64,000 bases of DNA from the NCBI GenBank assembly GCA_947502265.1, contig CANMZB010000011.1, positions 62,001 to 126,000 of the forward strand. The letters are read 5' to 3'. A program made the translations under genes and the position numbers. The notes under the pieces were generated by a model. That model made no database searches, was not told where the DNA came from, and worked only from the letters and a program-made list of their open reading frames with translations. Positions 52,618 through 62,463 of this stretch are shown here, one piece after another (the stretch's first letter is position 1; each line of letters starts with the position of its first letter). Origin of the DNA: an uncultured Sulfitobacter sp. Lineage in GTDB: Bacteria; Pseudomonadota; Alphaproteobacteria; Rhodobacterales; Rhodobacteraceae.

Positions 52618-55155
52618 GTGCAGAATAATCCCGATACCACGCTGATCACCCAAACCGCTCCTATCGAAAACGCCACCCACGGCGGGCGGGCGAAATGCCT
52701 GCAAAGATTGGTGCGGCTTGATCTGCCGGTGCCGCGCACTGTGGCGCTGTCTTTTACCACGGTCCACAAGATCGCGAATGGTGAACTGCCCGACGTGGAT
52801 TCTGTTGTCGATGCGTTTCCAAAGAACGCGCTTTTGTGTGTGCGCCCCTCCAGCGAAGATCCCGATTGGGGCGGGCCGGGGGCCGTGTTGAACATCGGAA
52901 TGAACGACGCCCGCTTCAAGCGGTTCTGCGATACCATGGGCGAGGGGCCTGCGGCGGCTCTTTATACCCGTTTTGTGCAGGCCTATGCGGTCAACGTCGC
53001 GCGCCTTGATCCTGATATGTTCGATGATGTGGATGGCGACGGCCGTGCCGCGCTTGACCAAACTTTACGCGCCTATGAGGCTGAAACAGAAGAGAAATTC
53101 CCCCAGTCGCGGCGTGTGCAACTGGCTGCGGTACTGCGTTCGATGGCGCGGGCGTGGAACGGCACCACCGCGCGGCTGTTGCGGCAGGCCAAGGGGGCGC
53201 CGGCGGATGCGGGCCTTGGCCTTGTGGTGCAAGAGATGATCTTTGGCGTAGGTGTGGGGCAATGCGGATCGGGTGTGTTGCAACTGGTCAACAGCGACAC
53301 AGGCGCGCCGCAGGTCACCGGCCGGTATCTGGGTCAAAGCCAGGGCCGCGATGCCGTCGAGGGCGATGCGGGGGCGCTGTATCTGACACATGATCCGCGT
53401 GGCACCGCGTTGGAGGACGTGCTGCCGGAGGCGTTCGAAGAACTGAAAGCCCACGCAGGCCTTATGCGCAGCCGTCTGCGCGAAGAGATGCACGTTGAGT
53501 TCGCGATTGATAACGGCGCGCTTCATATCCTTGATGGCGTTCGGGTGTCGCGCTCTTCACGCGCGTCAGTCCGCATTGCTGTTACGCTGGCGCAAGAGGG
53601 CATCATCAGCCGCGAAGAAGCGTTGATGCGGGTGCAGCCCCGTTTGCTCACGGAACTTTTGCACCGCCAGATCGACCCGTCGGTAAAGCGCGATGTCATC
53701 GGCCAGGGTATCGCGGCCAGTCCGGGTGCTGCCACCGGTCGGCTGGTGTTTGATGCCGCCGATGCACAGGCAAGCGCTGCGCGCGGCGAGAAGTGCATCC
53801 TTGTGCGTCGCGAAACCTCGTCGGAAGATGTGCGCGGCATGCATGCGGCGCAGGCGGTTCTGACAGAGCGGGGCGGCATCACCAGCCATGCGGCGGTCAT
53901 CGGGCGCGGCATCGGGTTGCCGTGTGTGGTGGGGGCGTCAAATCTTATCTTCAACCTGCGCAACCGGACGGTCACCGCGCGTGACGGGCGGGTGTTTCAT
54001 GCGGGGGATGTGATCACGGTCGATGGCTCTACCGGGCAGGTGCTGGCGGGCGCTGCCGCGATGCAGGAGGCCTCGCTTGATGAATACTTCCGGCTTTTAA
54101 TGGCATGGGCCGAAGAAAGTGCCGACATCGGTATTCGTGCAAACGCCGATACGCCGACCGACGCACAGACCGCCCGCAATTTCGATGCGCATGGTATCGG
54201 GCTGTGCCGGACGGAACATATGTTCTTTGATCCGGGCCGATTAACTGTCATGCGCGAGATGATATTTGCCGAAACTTCGGAAGGGCGGCGCGCCGTTCTG
54301 GAACGGCTGTTGCCCATGCAGCGCGATGATTTCAAACAGCTTTTCCGGATTATGCAGGGGCAGCCCGTGTGCATCCGTCTTTTTGATCCGCCATTACATG
54401 AATTTATGCCACTGGATCCAGGCGGGCAGCGCGAGCTGGCCGAGGCGTTGGGCCTGCCGCGTTCCGATGTGACCCGCCGGATCGAGTCGATGCGCGAATA
54501 TAACCCGATGCTCGGGCTGCGCGGCGTGCGTTTGGGCATCACCGTGCCCGAAATTTACGAGATGCAGGCGCGCGCGATTTTCGAGGCGATCGTCGATACC
54601 GCACAAGACGGTGATCCGGTGGTGCCCGAAATCATGATCCCGCTTGTCTCTGCGCGCCGCGAAGTCGAGCTTGTCAAAGGTGCGATTGATGCCGTCGCTG
54701 CCGCTGTGCGCAACGAGCGCGGCACCAATTTCGACTACCGCCTTGGTGTGATGGTCGAGACGCCGCGCGCTGCACTGCGTGCAGCTGAAATTGCGCCTTA
54801 TTGCGCCTTTCTTAGTTTTGGCACCAACGATCTGACACAAATGACCTACGGGCTGTCGCGCGATGATGCCGGGCGGTTCATGTCGGATTATGTCAAGCAA
54901 GGCGTGTTTGACGAAGACCCGTTTCACACGCTTGATTTTGACGGGGTGGGAGAACTGTTGCAACTGGGTGCGCAACGCGGGCGCGCGGCCAAGCCGGGCA
55001 TTACCCTGTCGGTCTGCGGCGAGCATGGCGGGAACCCCGAATCGATAGCATTTTGTCGCGATGCAGGGTTTAGTTACGTTTCCTGCTCTCCGTTTCGCGT
55101 TCCGGTTGCGCGCCTCGCGGCAGCACAGTTGGCTATTTTGGACAAGATGAGGTAG
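52618..55155 (+). CDS. Pyruvate phosphate dikinase-like PEP-utilising enzyme
   Basis: This 845-residue protein has an N-terminal ATP-grasp-like domain (THGGRAKCLQRLVRLDLPVP; LLCVRPSSEDP), a swivelling phosphohistidine domain with His424 in GGITSHAAVIGRG, and a PEP-binding TIM barrel with LSFGTNDLTQMTYGL and the catalytic Cys800 in LSVCGEHGG. That layout matches PPDK. The N-terminus is divergent, lacking the usual KGANL motif. GTG 52618, seven bases after AAAGGA, was chosen over upstream ATGs. It follows glyS after 116 bp. Canonical PPDK activity is plausible but unproven. Confidence 0.85.
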   Translation: MQNNPDTTLITQTAPIENATHGGRAKCLQRLVRLDLPVPRTVALSFTTVHKIANGELPDVDSVVDAFPKNALLCVRPSSEDPDWGGPGAVLNIGMNDARFKRFCDTMGEGPAAALYTRFVQAYAVNVARLDPDMFDDVDGDGRAALDQTLRAYEAETEEKFPQSRRVQLAAVLRSMARAWNGTTARLLRQAKGAPADAGLGLVVQEMIFGVGVGQCGSGVLQLVNSDTGAPQVTGRYLGQSQGRDAVEGDAGALYLTHDPRGTALEDVLPEAFEELKAHAGLMRSRLREEMHVEFAIDNGALHILDGVRVSRSSRASVRIAVTLAQEGIISREEALMRVQPRLLTELLHRQIDPSVKRDVIGQGIAASPGAATGRLVFDAADAQASAARGEKCILVRRETSSEDVRGMHAAQAVLTERGGITSHAAVIGRGIGLPCVVGASNLIFNLRNRTVTARDGRVFHAGDVITVDGSTGQVLAGAAAMQEASLDEYFRLLMAWAEESADIGIRANADTPTDAQTARNFDAHGIGLCRTEHMFFDPGRLTVMREMIFAETSEGRRAVLERLLPMQRDDFKQLFRIMQGQPVCIRLFDPPLHEFMPLDPGGQRELAEALGLPRSDVTRRIESMREYNPMLGLRGVRLGITVPEIYEMQARAIFEAIVDTAQDGDPVVPEIMIPLVSARREVELVKGAIDAVAAAVRNERGTNFDYRLGVMVETPRAALRAAEIAPYCAFLSFGTNDLTQMTYGLSRDDAGRFMSDYVKQGVFDEDPFHTLDFDGVGELLQLGAQRGRAAKPGITLSVCGEHGGNPESIAFCRDAGFSYVSCSPFRVPVARLAAAQLAILDKMR

Positions 55156-55284
55156 TTTTTCAAAATTACGCCACAACATGTCGTGTTGCTCGGCGGTAGC
55201 CCGCCCATCCACGGTCGCTTGACTTGTTACAAAAGCAATTTTTGCGCTATGCGCCCCAAGGAATGACAAACTTGGGGAAAGACA

Positions 55285-55929
55285 ATGCGGTCTGGATGGA
55301 AACGAACTCTTGCGGCCTCGCTCACGGCATTTGGTATTTGCGTAATGCCTGCGGTATCATTTGCAAATGCGGGCGCGGAGGACCTTGCAAAGGTTGAGCA
55401 ACGCGGATTGGGAAAGGTCGGAGCGAACCGGCTGAACACACTGGTTGCACCCACCCAAACCAGCGCGCAGTTTGCCACACTGACGCGCGCGTGGCTGGAC
55501 AACCAGCCCGCTGCAAAAGGGTCCGAGCAATTCCGCTGCCTCGCCGAAGCGCTGTATTTCGAAGCGCGCGGCGAGACGATCAAGGGACAATTTGCCGTGG
55601 CCGAGGTGATCCGCAACCGTGTGGCCTCCAAGCGCTTTCCCGGATCCTATTGCGGTGTGATCAAACAGGGCACCGGCAAGAAGTACCAATGCCAGTTTAC
55701 CTATACCTGTGACGGCAATGCCGAAGTGATCGCCGAACCTGCCGCCTATGCCCGCGTCGCCAAGGTGGCGCGCGCGGTGATCGACGGCAAAGCGCCGGAC
55801 CTGACGGATGGCGCCACATTCTATCATACCACTGCTGTCCGTCCCAGCTGGGCGCGCAAATTCGTGAATACCACGCGGATCGGTGTGCATCTTTTCTACC
55901 GGCGCGACGTGCAAACGGCGAGCAACTAA
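55285..55929 (+). CDS. Cell wall hydrolase (SleB family)
   Basis: This 214-residue protein has a signal peptide (RTLAASLTAFGICVMPAVSFA) and a SleB/CwlJ hydrolase domain: CLAEALYFEARGETIKGQFA, with its catalytic Glu, then NRVASKRFPGSYCGVIKQG and GATFYHTTAVRPSWARKF. It probably cleaves peptidoglycan glycan strands in the periplasm; the spore name is historical. A 129-bp gap upstream separates it from the PEP-utilising enzyme gene. Confidence 0.92.
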   Translation: MRSGWKRTLAASLTAFGICVMPAVSFANAGAEDLAKVEQRGLGKVGANRLNTLVAPTQTSAQFATLTRAWLDNQPAAKGSEQFRCLAEALYFEARGETIKGQFAVAEVIRNRVASKRFPGSYCGVIKQGTGKKYQCQFTYTCDGNAEVIAEPAAYARVAKVARAVIDGKAPDLTDGATFYHTTAVRPSWARKFVNTTRIGVHLFYRRDVQTASN

Positions 55930-56029
55930 AGACGCAAATGGAATGTCAGGGGGCGCTTGTCGCCCTCGACGGGCGCGCCACTTGGTTATACACGCGACAG
56001 CATTCCCTTACCGGCTGTGAGTTGAACCT

Positions 56030-56953
56030 ATGTCGTCCGAGACGCGCCTTGCCTTTGCCCATCCCTCAGAACGCGCCGCCGCCACCGCGCCGCAGTGTCC
56101 GTTGGACAGAATTTCGGTGCGCGATCACACCGTAGAGGTCGAAATTGGCGCTTTCCAGGCCGAGCGCGGCGTGACCCAGCGTATCTGTTTCAACATCGTG
56201 GTCGAGGTGCAGCCGCTCAGCGGTCCGGTTGACGATGATGTGGACCGCATCCTTTCCTATGACAAGGTGACAGAGGCGATTCAGGCCGAACTGGGCGTCG
56301 AGCGTCTGGCGTTGTTGGAAACGCTGGCCGAACGCGTGGCCGAACGGATACTGCTTGAGCCGCAGGCGATGCGGGTTTTCGTGCGTATTGAAAAGCTTGA
56401 CCGTGGTCCGGGCGCTTTGGGGGTCGAAATCGTGCGGGCCCGAGATGGTGCGCCGCCCGCAGAGATCGCGCCCGAAGCCGCCCCGCATCCCGAACTGGTG
56501 TTTCTGGGTAACGAAGCGATTGCCTCCGTGCATCTGGCCGGGTGGCTTGACCAATTGCTTGCATTGGGTCGCCCGTTGGTTCTGTGTGTGGGCGCGTCCG
56601 ATGTGTCTGCACCGAGGGTCGCGCACCGGATGGCGCAGCGCCGCATCGACCTTTTGGCAATTGAACAGAACGCCTGGGTTCTGGCCGCGCGCGACAGCCG
56701 CTGTGTTGTGGTCGAGACCAGAACCGAGCTGGATTGGGCGATGAAGAACGGCCAGACCTGCGTCTGGGCGCCTTCCAAAATTGTGCTGGACAGCGTCGAT
56801 ACCCCCTCGGCGCAACCGCGCGATGCGGTGGCGCTGGCCGCATGGTTTGCCGCAACATTCGATGCACAGAAAATGCTGGTCATCGGTGCGCCGCTGCCCG
56901 ATGCGGCATCGGTGCCGCTGCGCGCGGTCGGGGTGGACAATGACACGCTCTGA
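56030..56953 (+). CDS. folB: Dihydroneopterin aldolase with C-terminal extension
   Basis: At 307 residues it is more than twice the usual FolB length (about 120). Residues about 25-140 are the FolB domain: ISVRDHTVEVEIGAFQAERG, CFNIVVEVQ, DRILSYDKVTEAI and the catalytic-type LLETLAERVAERIL. The remaining ~165 residues form a second alpha/beta domain (ELVFLGNEAIASVHLAGWL; RPLVLCVGASDVSAPRVAHR) without a named function. The folP ATG lies 1 nt after its stop, so the two are coupled. The extension may replace another pathway activity or serve as a docking module. Confidence 0.9.
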   Translation: MSSETRLAFAHPSERAAATAPQCPLDRISVRDHTVEVEIGAFQAERGVTQRICFNIVVEVQPLSGPVDDDVDRILSYDKVTEAIQAELGVERLALLETLAERVAERILLEPQAMRVFVRIEKLDRGPGALGVEIVRARDGAPPAEIAPEAAPHPELVFLGNEAIASVHLAGWLDQLLALGRPLVLCVGASDVSAPRVAHRMAQRRIDLLAIEQNAWVLAARDSRCVVVETRTELDWAMKNGQTCVWAPSKIVLDSVDTPSAQPRDAVALAAWFAATFDAQKMLVIGAPLPDAASVPLRAVGVDNDTL

Positions 56954-56954
56954 C

Positions 56955-57959
56955 ATGGCACGCAGCTATTATCGCCCTATCGTTCAATACGATATCGCAC
57001 GCCCGGCACATGCGCTGTCGCTTGCGGGGGGCCGGGGCTGGTTCACCCATGTCGAGGTTCTGGCGCGCGGCGCCGTGCCGCGCATTGTTTCTGCCGACGG
57101 GGTGGCGCAGGCCGCGCCGCTTTGTGCGCCGCGGGCCACACTCGCGGGGCTGTCGATGGACCGCCCGTGCATTATGGGGATCGTCAACGCGACACCGGAC
57201 AGTTTCTCTGATGGCGGGCTTCATGCTACAGCAACCGATGCAATTGCCGCAGGGCTGGCGATGGTGCAGGCGGGGGCGGACATGCTTGACATTGGCGGTG
57301 AATCCACGCGTCCGGGGGCGCAGTTGGTTGATCCGACCGAGGAAATACAGCGGGTTGTGCCGGTGATCGCGGGCTTGCGCGCGCAAGGCTACGGCGGCGC
57401 GATCTCGATCGACACGCGTAAAGGCGATGTGGCGCAGGCGGCATTGGATGCGGGCGCGGACCTGATCAATGACGTGTCCGGTTTTACGTTTGATCCGACG
57501 CTTGCGATGGTTGCGGCAACGGCTGGTGCGCCGGTCTGTGTGATGCACGGTCCGATGGACCCGGCAACAATGCACAAAGATCCGCGCTATGACGATGTGT
57601 TGCTGGACGTGTATGATTTTTTGGAAGCGCGGATTGCCACGCTTGTGGCGCAGGGCATACCGCACAGCCGGATCATGGCCGACCCCGGCATCGGATTTGG
57701 CAAAACGCAGGCGCATAACCTTGCGCTTCTGGCGCGGCTAAGCCTGTTTCACGGATTGGGCGTGCCGCTTCTTTTGGGGGTGTCGCGCAAGCGGTTTATC
57801 GGGACCATCGGCGGCGCCGCAAATGCGCAGGACCGCGCGCCCGGTTCTATCGCTGTGGCGTTGGGCGCGATAGCGCAAGGCGTGCAATTGGTGCGGGTGC
57901 ATGATGTGGCCGAGACGCGTCAGGCGCTGGCGCTCTGGCGCGCGATGCATGGCGGTTAG
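56955..57959 (+). CDS. folP: Dihydropteroate synthase
   Basis: This 334-residue enzyme condenses dihydropterin pyrophosphate with p-aminobenzoate. Signatures are IMGIVNATPDSFSDGG, DIGGESTRPGAQLVD, ISIDTRKGDVAQAALD, DVSGF, DPGIGFGKT and LLGVSRKRFIG. An N-terminal ~75-residue lead (SYYRPIVQYDIARPAHALSL) is typical for this bacterial group. A second ATG five codons upstream (56940) overlaps folB and is possible. The TAG stop overlaps the stop of the convergent EamA gene. Confidence 0.95.
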   Translation: MARSYYRPIVQYDIARPAHALSLAGGRGWFTHVEVLARGAVPRIVSADGVAQAAPLCAPRATLAGLSMDRPCIMGIVNATPDSFSDGGLHATATDAIAAGLAMVQAGADMLDIGGESTRPGAQLVDPTEEIQRVVPVIAGLRAQGYGGAISIDTRKGDVAQAALDAGADLINDVSGFTFDPTLAMVAATAGAPVCVMHGPMDPATMHKDPRYDDVLLDVYDFLEARIATLVAQGIPHSRIMADPGIGFGKTQAHNLALLARLSLFHGLGVPLLLGVSRKRFIGTIGGAANAQDRAPGSIAVALGAIAQGVQLVRVHDVAETRQALALWRAMHGG

Positions 57960-58873
57960 CGGCGTAAGACCCGGCGCAGCGCGTCGTATTGGGTCAAACC
58001 GACGCCCAGTAGGATCAGAGCCAACGCCATAAGCAGCGCGCCTGGCAATGGTTCGTCCAGAATCAGCGCGCCCAGTATCACCGACCAGACCGGCACCTGA
58101 TAATTGACCAATGACATGAACACCGGTCCGGCGCTGCGCACGACCAGCACACGCAGGAAATTCGCAGCCGCCGTCGGCACCACGCCAAGAAACACCATCG
58201 CCGCCAGTATTTCTGCCGCGGGCAGGGGCGGGGGCCCCTCAATCGTCCAAGCCAGCGGCACCGTCAAAACCGCGCCAACGAGCAGAAACACTGTTGAAAG
58301 CCCGATGGGATCTGCCGCAGGCAGGCGGCGCAACATGATGGATCCGACAGCATAGCAGGTTGCCGCCCCGATGCAGGCCAGCCGCCCCGGAATTTCCATC
58401 GCGGTGCCGGTCTGTTCAAACGCTTGACCCCCGATCAGCACGGCAACCCCGATAAACCCGATCCCGAAGCCGATGGTTTTGCGCAAGGTCATCTGCTCTC
58501 CGGGGATGGTGAAATGCGCAATCGGCAGCACCACAAGGGCAACCGACGCCATGGTCACACCCGCAAAGCCGGAGCTGACATGTTGCTGGCCCCAGCACAG
58601 CAGCGAGAACGGCAAGGTCGAACTGAGCGCGCCGATGAGGAACACATCACGTTTTTCGGAGCGCGACGGGGGGGATTTAAAAAGCTTGAACCCCAGCGCC
58701 GCCCAGATGCCAGCCATGATAATGGCGGCAAAGCCGACACGCGAAGCGGCAAGCCAGAAAGGCGGCATCCCGCTCAGCGCGACTTCGGTCACCATAAACG
58801 TGCCGCCCCAAGTGATCCCGAGGGTCGCGATCATCAGCCAGCTTGCCGACGTTATGCGGGGGGCGTCTGTCAT
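57956..58873 (-). CDS. EamA/DMT family membrane transporter
   Basis: This 305-residue protein has ten transmembrane helices in two EamA repeats (TLGITWGGTFMVTEVALSG at the start of the first; FLGVVPTAAANFLRVLVVRS in the second). The ending GVGLTQYDALRRVLRR is a basic cytosolic tail. It is likely a metabolite exporter; the substrate is unknown. The stop codon overlaps the folP stop on the other strand (TTAG), so the two genes converge without a gap. Start MTDAPRI was chosen over six extra upstream residues. Confidence 0.87.
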   Translation of the reverse strand: MTDAPRITSASWLMIATLGITWGGTFMVTEVALSGMPPFWLAASRVGFAAIIMAGIWAALGFKLFKSPPSRSEKRDVFLIGALSSTLPFSLLCWGQQHVSSGFAGVTMASVALVVLPIAHFTIPGEQMTLRKTIGFGIGFIGVAVLIGGQAFEQTGTAMEIPGRLACIGAATCYAVGSIMLRRLPAADPIGLSTVFLLVGAVLTVPLAWTIEGPPPLPAAEILAAMVFLGVVPTAAANFLRVLVVRSAGPVFMSLVNYQVPVWSVILGALILDEPLPGALLMALALILLGVGLTQYDALRRVLRR

Positions 58874-58987
58874 AAGCCGAGATAGAAGCAAATCGTCGCG
58901 CGCGGCAAGTGTCTTGCGTGGGGATGGTGTTACTGAGCGTGGGGTGCATCGTCGTGTGGCTCACCTGCCGATGAACCGGAGAGAAGA

Positions 58988-59011
58988 GGCCCGGGCGCAT
59001 TTACCCGGGCC
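58988..59011 (-). terminator. Stem-loop downstream of ilvC
   Basis: GGCCCGGG (58988-58995) pairs with CCCGGGCC (59004-59011). On the minus strand a TCTTCTCTCC tail follows, so it would end ilvC transcripts. On the plus strand a TCGTTTT run follows less tightly. Confidence 0.55.
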
Positions 59012-59018
59012 AATCGTT

Positions 59019-60122
<1,104 letters not shown>

Positions 60123-60176
60123 TTATTGACTGAATGAAGATGGTAATGCGTGATATGTGCCAAATATGGAAAAATC

Positions 60177-60632
60177 ATGCTTGATGATGTGGACAGACGG
60201 CTTTTACGCTATTGGCAGGCCGAACCAAGCCTGAGCCAGGGCGAGTTGGCGATGCGCGCGGGAATGACGGCGGGGCGGGTGACGCGGCGGATTGCGCGGC
60301 TGCAAGAACTGGGTGTGGTCAAGGGCGTTGGTGCCGTCATTGATTGGGCGGCGCTCGGTTATGCCTTCGAAGTGTCGTTGCGGGTGACGCTGGACAAGAC
60401 GCAGGGCAACGCCTTTGACGCCTTTATGGTCGAAGCGCGCAAGGTGCCCGAGGTGGTCGAATTGCAGACATTTCTCGGCCGTGTGGATGTGCGCCTGTCG
60501 ATCATCGCGCGTGACATGGGGCACTACCAACAGATTTACCGCAGCCGGATTCTGCCGCTGCCGCATATCGCTGACATCGAAGCGTTGATGCAGGTGGCGC
60601 GGATCAAGGACGTACAAGAGTTGCCGTTATGA
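60177..60632 (+). CDS. Lrp/AsnC family transcriptional regulator, paralogue 1
   Basis: This 151-residue protein has an N-terminal helix-turn-helix (MLDDVDRRLLRYWQAEPSLS; GRVTRRIARLQELGVVKGVG) and a C-terminal RAM/ligand-binding domain. It is divergent from ilvC, with the 135-bp gap probably its operator region. It overlaps the next regulator gene by 4 nt (ATGA), and together they may form a heteromer. The start MLDDVD is preferred over nine extra upstream residues. Branched-chain amino acids are plausible effectors. Confidence 0.88.
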   Translation: MLDDVDRRLLRYWQAEPSLSQGELAMRAGMTAGRVTRRIARLQELGVVKGVGAVIDWAALGYAFEVSLRVTLDKTQGNAFDAFMVEARKVPEVVELQTFLGRVDVRLSIIARDMGHYQQIYRSRILPLPHIADIEALMQVARIKDVQELPL

Positions 60633-61105
60633 TCGCGCTTGACGACATCGACCGCCAATTGCTGCGCAGTCTCATGCGCGACGGCACCCAAAGCGCGGGG
60701 GCCATGGGCCGTCATCTGGGCCTGAGCCAGCCCGCAACATGGCGGCGCATCCGGCGGTTGGAGGATGCGGGCGTGATCAAGGGGCGGCGTTTGCGGCTGG
60801 ATGCGCAAATGTTGGGGTTTGGCGTTACCGTCTTTCTGGGGGTCAAGCTGGCCACCAAAGGCCGCGTGTCGCTTGAGGATTTCGAGCGCGCGGTGACTGC
60901 GATCCCTGAAGTTCAGACGGTCGAACATGTGTTGGGGCGGTATGATTACCGCTTGCGCGTGGTGGCGCGCGATTTGCCTGATTTCGAAAGGGTGCTGCGG
61001 CGACGGATTATGACGCTGCCGGGGGCGGGGGAGGTGGAGGCCAATGTTTTGCTGAGCGAAGAGCGGCTGGACGGGCCGTTGCAAGAGCCGTTCGCCGGGA
61101 TTTGA
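60629..61105 (+). CDS. Lrp/AsnC family transcriptional regulator, paralogue 2
   Basis: This 158-residue regulator has the same architecture: DDIDRQLLRSLMRDGTQSAG, the recognition helix SQPATWRRIRRLEDAGVIKG, and a RAM domain (RYDYRLRVVARDLPDFERVL). It is translationally coupled to the previous gene. Tandem Lrp-type genes suggest either cooperative regulation of ilvC or specialisation for the downstream aminotransferase and dipeptidase. Siroheme decarboxylases are a related fold, but both copies keep a good HTH. Confidence 0.88.
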   Translation: MIALDDIDRQLLRSLMRDGTQSAGAMGRHLGLSQPATWRRIRRLEDAGVIKGRRLRLDAQMLGFGVTVFLGVKLATKGRVSLEDFERAVTAIPEVQTVEHVLGRYDYRLRVVARDLPDFERVLRRRIMTLPGAGEVEANVLLSEERLDGPLQEPFAGI

Positions 61106-61184
61106 CGCGGGGGCGAAATAGTCTTTGCCAAGGCCGGTCACGCTTTCTATGCACGGGGGGATACTTTGGAAAAGGACACGCGAT

Positions 61185-62309
61185 ATGGCATTGCTCGATA
61201 CAGTTGACCCTACAGGGCTTGAAGAATTCTCGGTCGTGTTCACCGACCGCTCGCTCAACTCCATGAGCAAGACATTCCAGCAGGTGATGCGCGACATCCA
61301 CGTGATGCTCTGCGAGGTGTATCACGCCGATGCGGTGGCGATTGTACCAGGCGGTGGCAGCTATGCGATGGAAGCTGTCGCGCGCCAGTTTGCCCGCGAT
61401 GAGGATGTCGTTGTGGTGCGCAACGGCTGGTTTTCCTATCGCTGGAGCCAGATCATCGAGACCGGCGGGCTGACCGCCAACGCGACGGTGATCAAGGCGC
61501 GCCCGCAGGGCAACACGATGCCCGCCCCCTACGCACCCGCGCCCATCGAAGAAGTTGTCGAGACGATCCGCACGCAAAAGCCCGCAGTTGTCTTTGCGCC
61601 GCACGTCGAAACGGCCGCCGGTGTGATTCTGCCCGATACCTATATCAAGGCGATGGCCGAGGCGGCGCATGAGGTAGGGGCGTTGATGGTTCTCGATTGC
61701 ATTGCCTCCGGTTGTGCATGGGTGAATATGCGCGCGCTAGGCGTCGATGTGTTGATTTCTGCGCCGCAAAAAGGGTGGAGCGCGTCGCCCTGCGCCGGTC
61801 TGGTGATGATGTCGCAACGTGCCGAAGCGCGCCTGGCCGAGACACAGTCAGACAGCTTTTCCCTCGATCTGGGGAAATGGCGCAGCATCATGAAGGCGTA
61901 CCTTGACGGTGGTCACGCCTATCACGCCACGATGCCAACAGACGCGTTGCGCGAATTCCGCAACACGATGAAAGAAACAAAACACTATGGTTTCGACCGC
62001 CTGAAAGAAGCGCAATGGCGCTTGGGCGACGGGGTGCGCATGATGATGGTGGACAAGGGCGTCGTTTCGGTTGCCGCCGAAGGCTACGGCGCGCCGGGCG
62101 TTGTGGTGTCCTATACCGATGATCCGGACGTGAAATCGGGCAAGGCGTTTCTGGAAAAGGGGATGCAGATCGCGGCAGGCGTGCCGTTGCAAGTGGACGA
62201 GCCCGAGGGGTTTTCCACGTTCCGGCTGGGGCTTTTCGGTCTTGACAAACTTTATGATACCGACGCCACTTTGGCGCGACTGAAAGACGTGGTGGATCAG
62301 GTTTTATAA
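61185..62309 (+). CDS. Class V aminotransferase (alanine--glyoxylate-like)
   Basis: This 374-residue PLP enzyme has the class V pattern VPGGGSYAMEAVARQFA, HVETAAGVILPD, MVLDCIASGCAW and the PLP lysine in ISAPQKGWSASPC. It is in the alanine/serine-glyoxylate family or a related transaminase; the donor is unknown. It is 79 bp after the second regulator and has its own strong terminator. The start MALLDTVDP was chosen because AAAGGA lies 12 bases upstream; a 20-residue longer frame has no homology. Confidence 0.86.
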   Translation: MALLDTVDPTGLEEFSVVFTDRSLNSMSKTFQQVMRDIHVMLCEVYHADAVAIVPGGGSYAMEAVARQFARDEDVVVVRNGWFSYRWSQIIETGGLTANATVIKARPQGNTMPAPYAPAPIEEVVETIRTQKPAVVFAPHVETAAGVILPDTYIKAMAEAAHEVGALMVLDCIASGCAWVNMRALGVDVLISAPQKGWSASPCAGLVMMSQRAEARLAETQSDSFSLDLGKWRSIMKAYLDGGHAYHATMPTDALREFRNTMKETKHYGFDRLKEAQWRLGDGVRMMMVDKGVVSVAAEGYGAPGVVVSYTDDPDVKSGKAFLEKGMQIAAGVPLQVDEPEGFSTFRLGLFGLDKLYDTDATLARLKDVVDQVL

Positions 62310-62429
62310 GCCCACATCTGCGTAATTTGTGATGGCTGGTGCTGGCATATTGCACCGTGTGCTTTTGCGCTTTCGGTATCGCGGGCTGTCATGTGATGAA
62401 GCCTGAGTTCTGATACCTGGGTGGATAAG

Positions 62430-62460
62430 GCCCGCACAGAGAAATCTGCGCGGGCTTTTT
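62430..62460 (+). terminator. Rho-independent terminator after the aminotransferase
   Basis: GCCCGC (62430-62435) pairs with GCGGGC (62450-62455), with an imperfect inner ACAGA/TCTGC helix, followed by five T. It also lies just before the stop of the convergent dipeptidase gene and may serve both. Confidence 0.78.
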
Positions 62461-62463
62461 CAT

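Noticed and set aside
60629-61105. Siroheme decarboxylase (AhbA/AhbB or NirDL-like) instead of Lrp regulators
   Set aside because: Both tandem proteins keep convincing helix-turn-helix recognition helices, and no heme d1 or siroheme genes are near.
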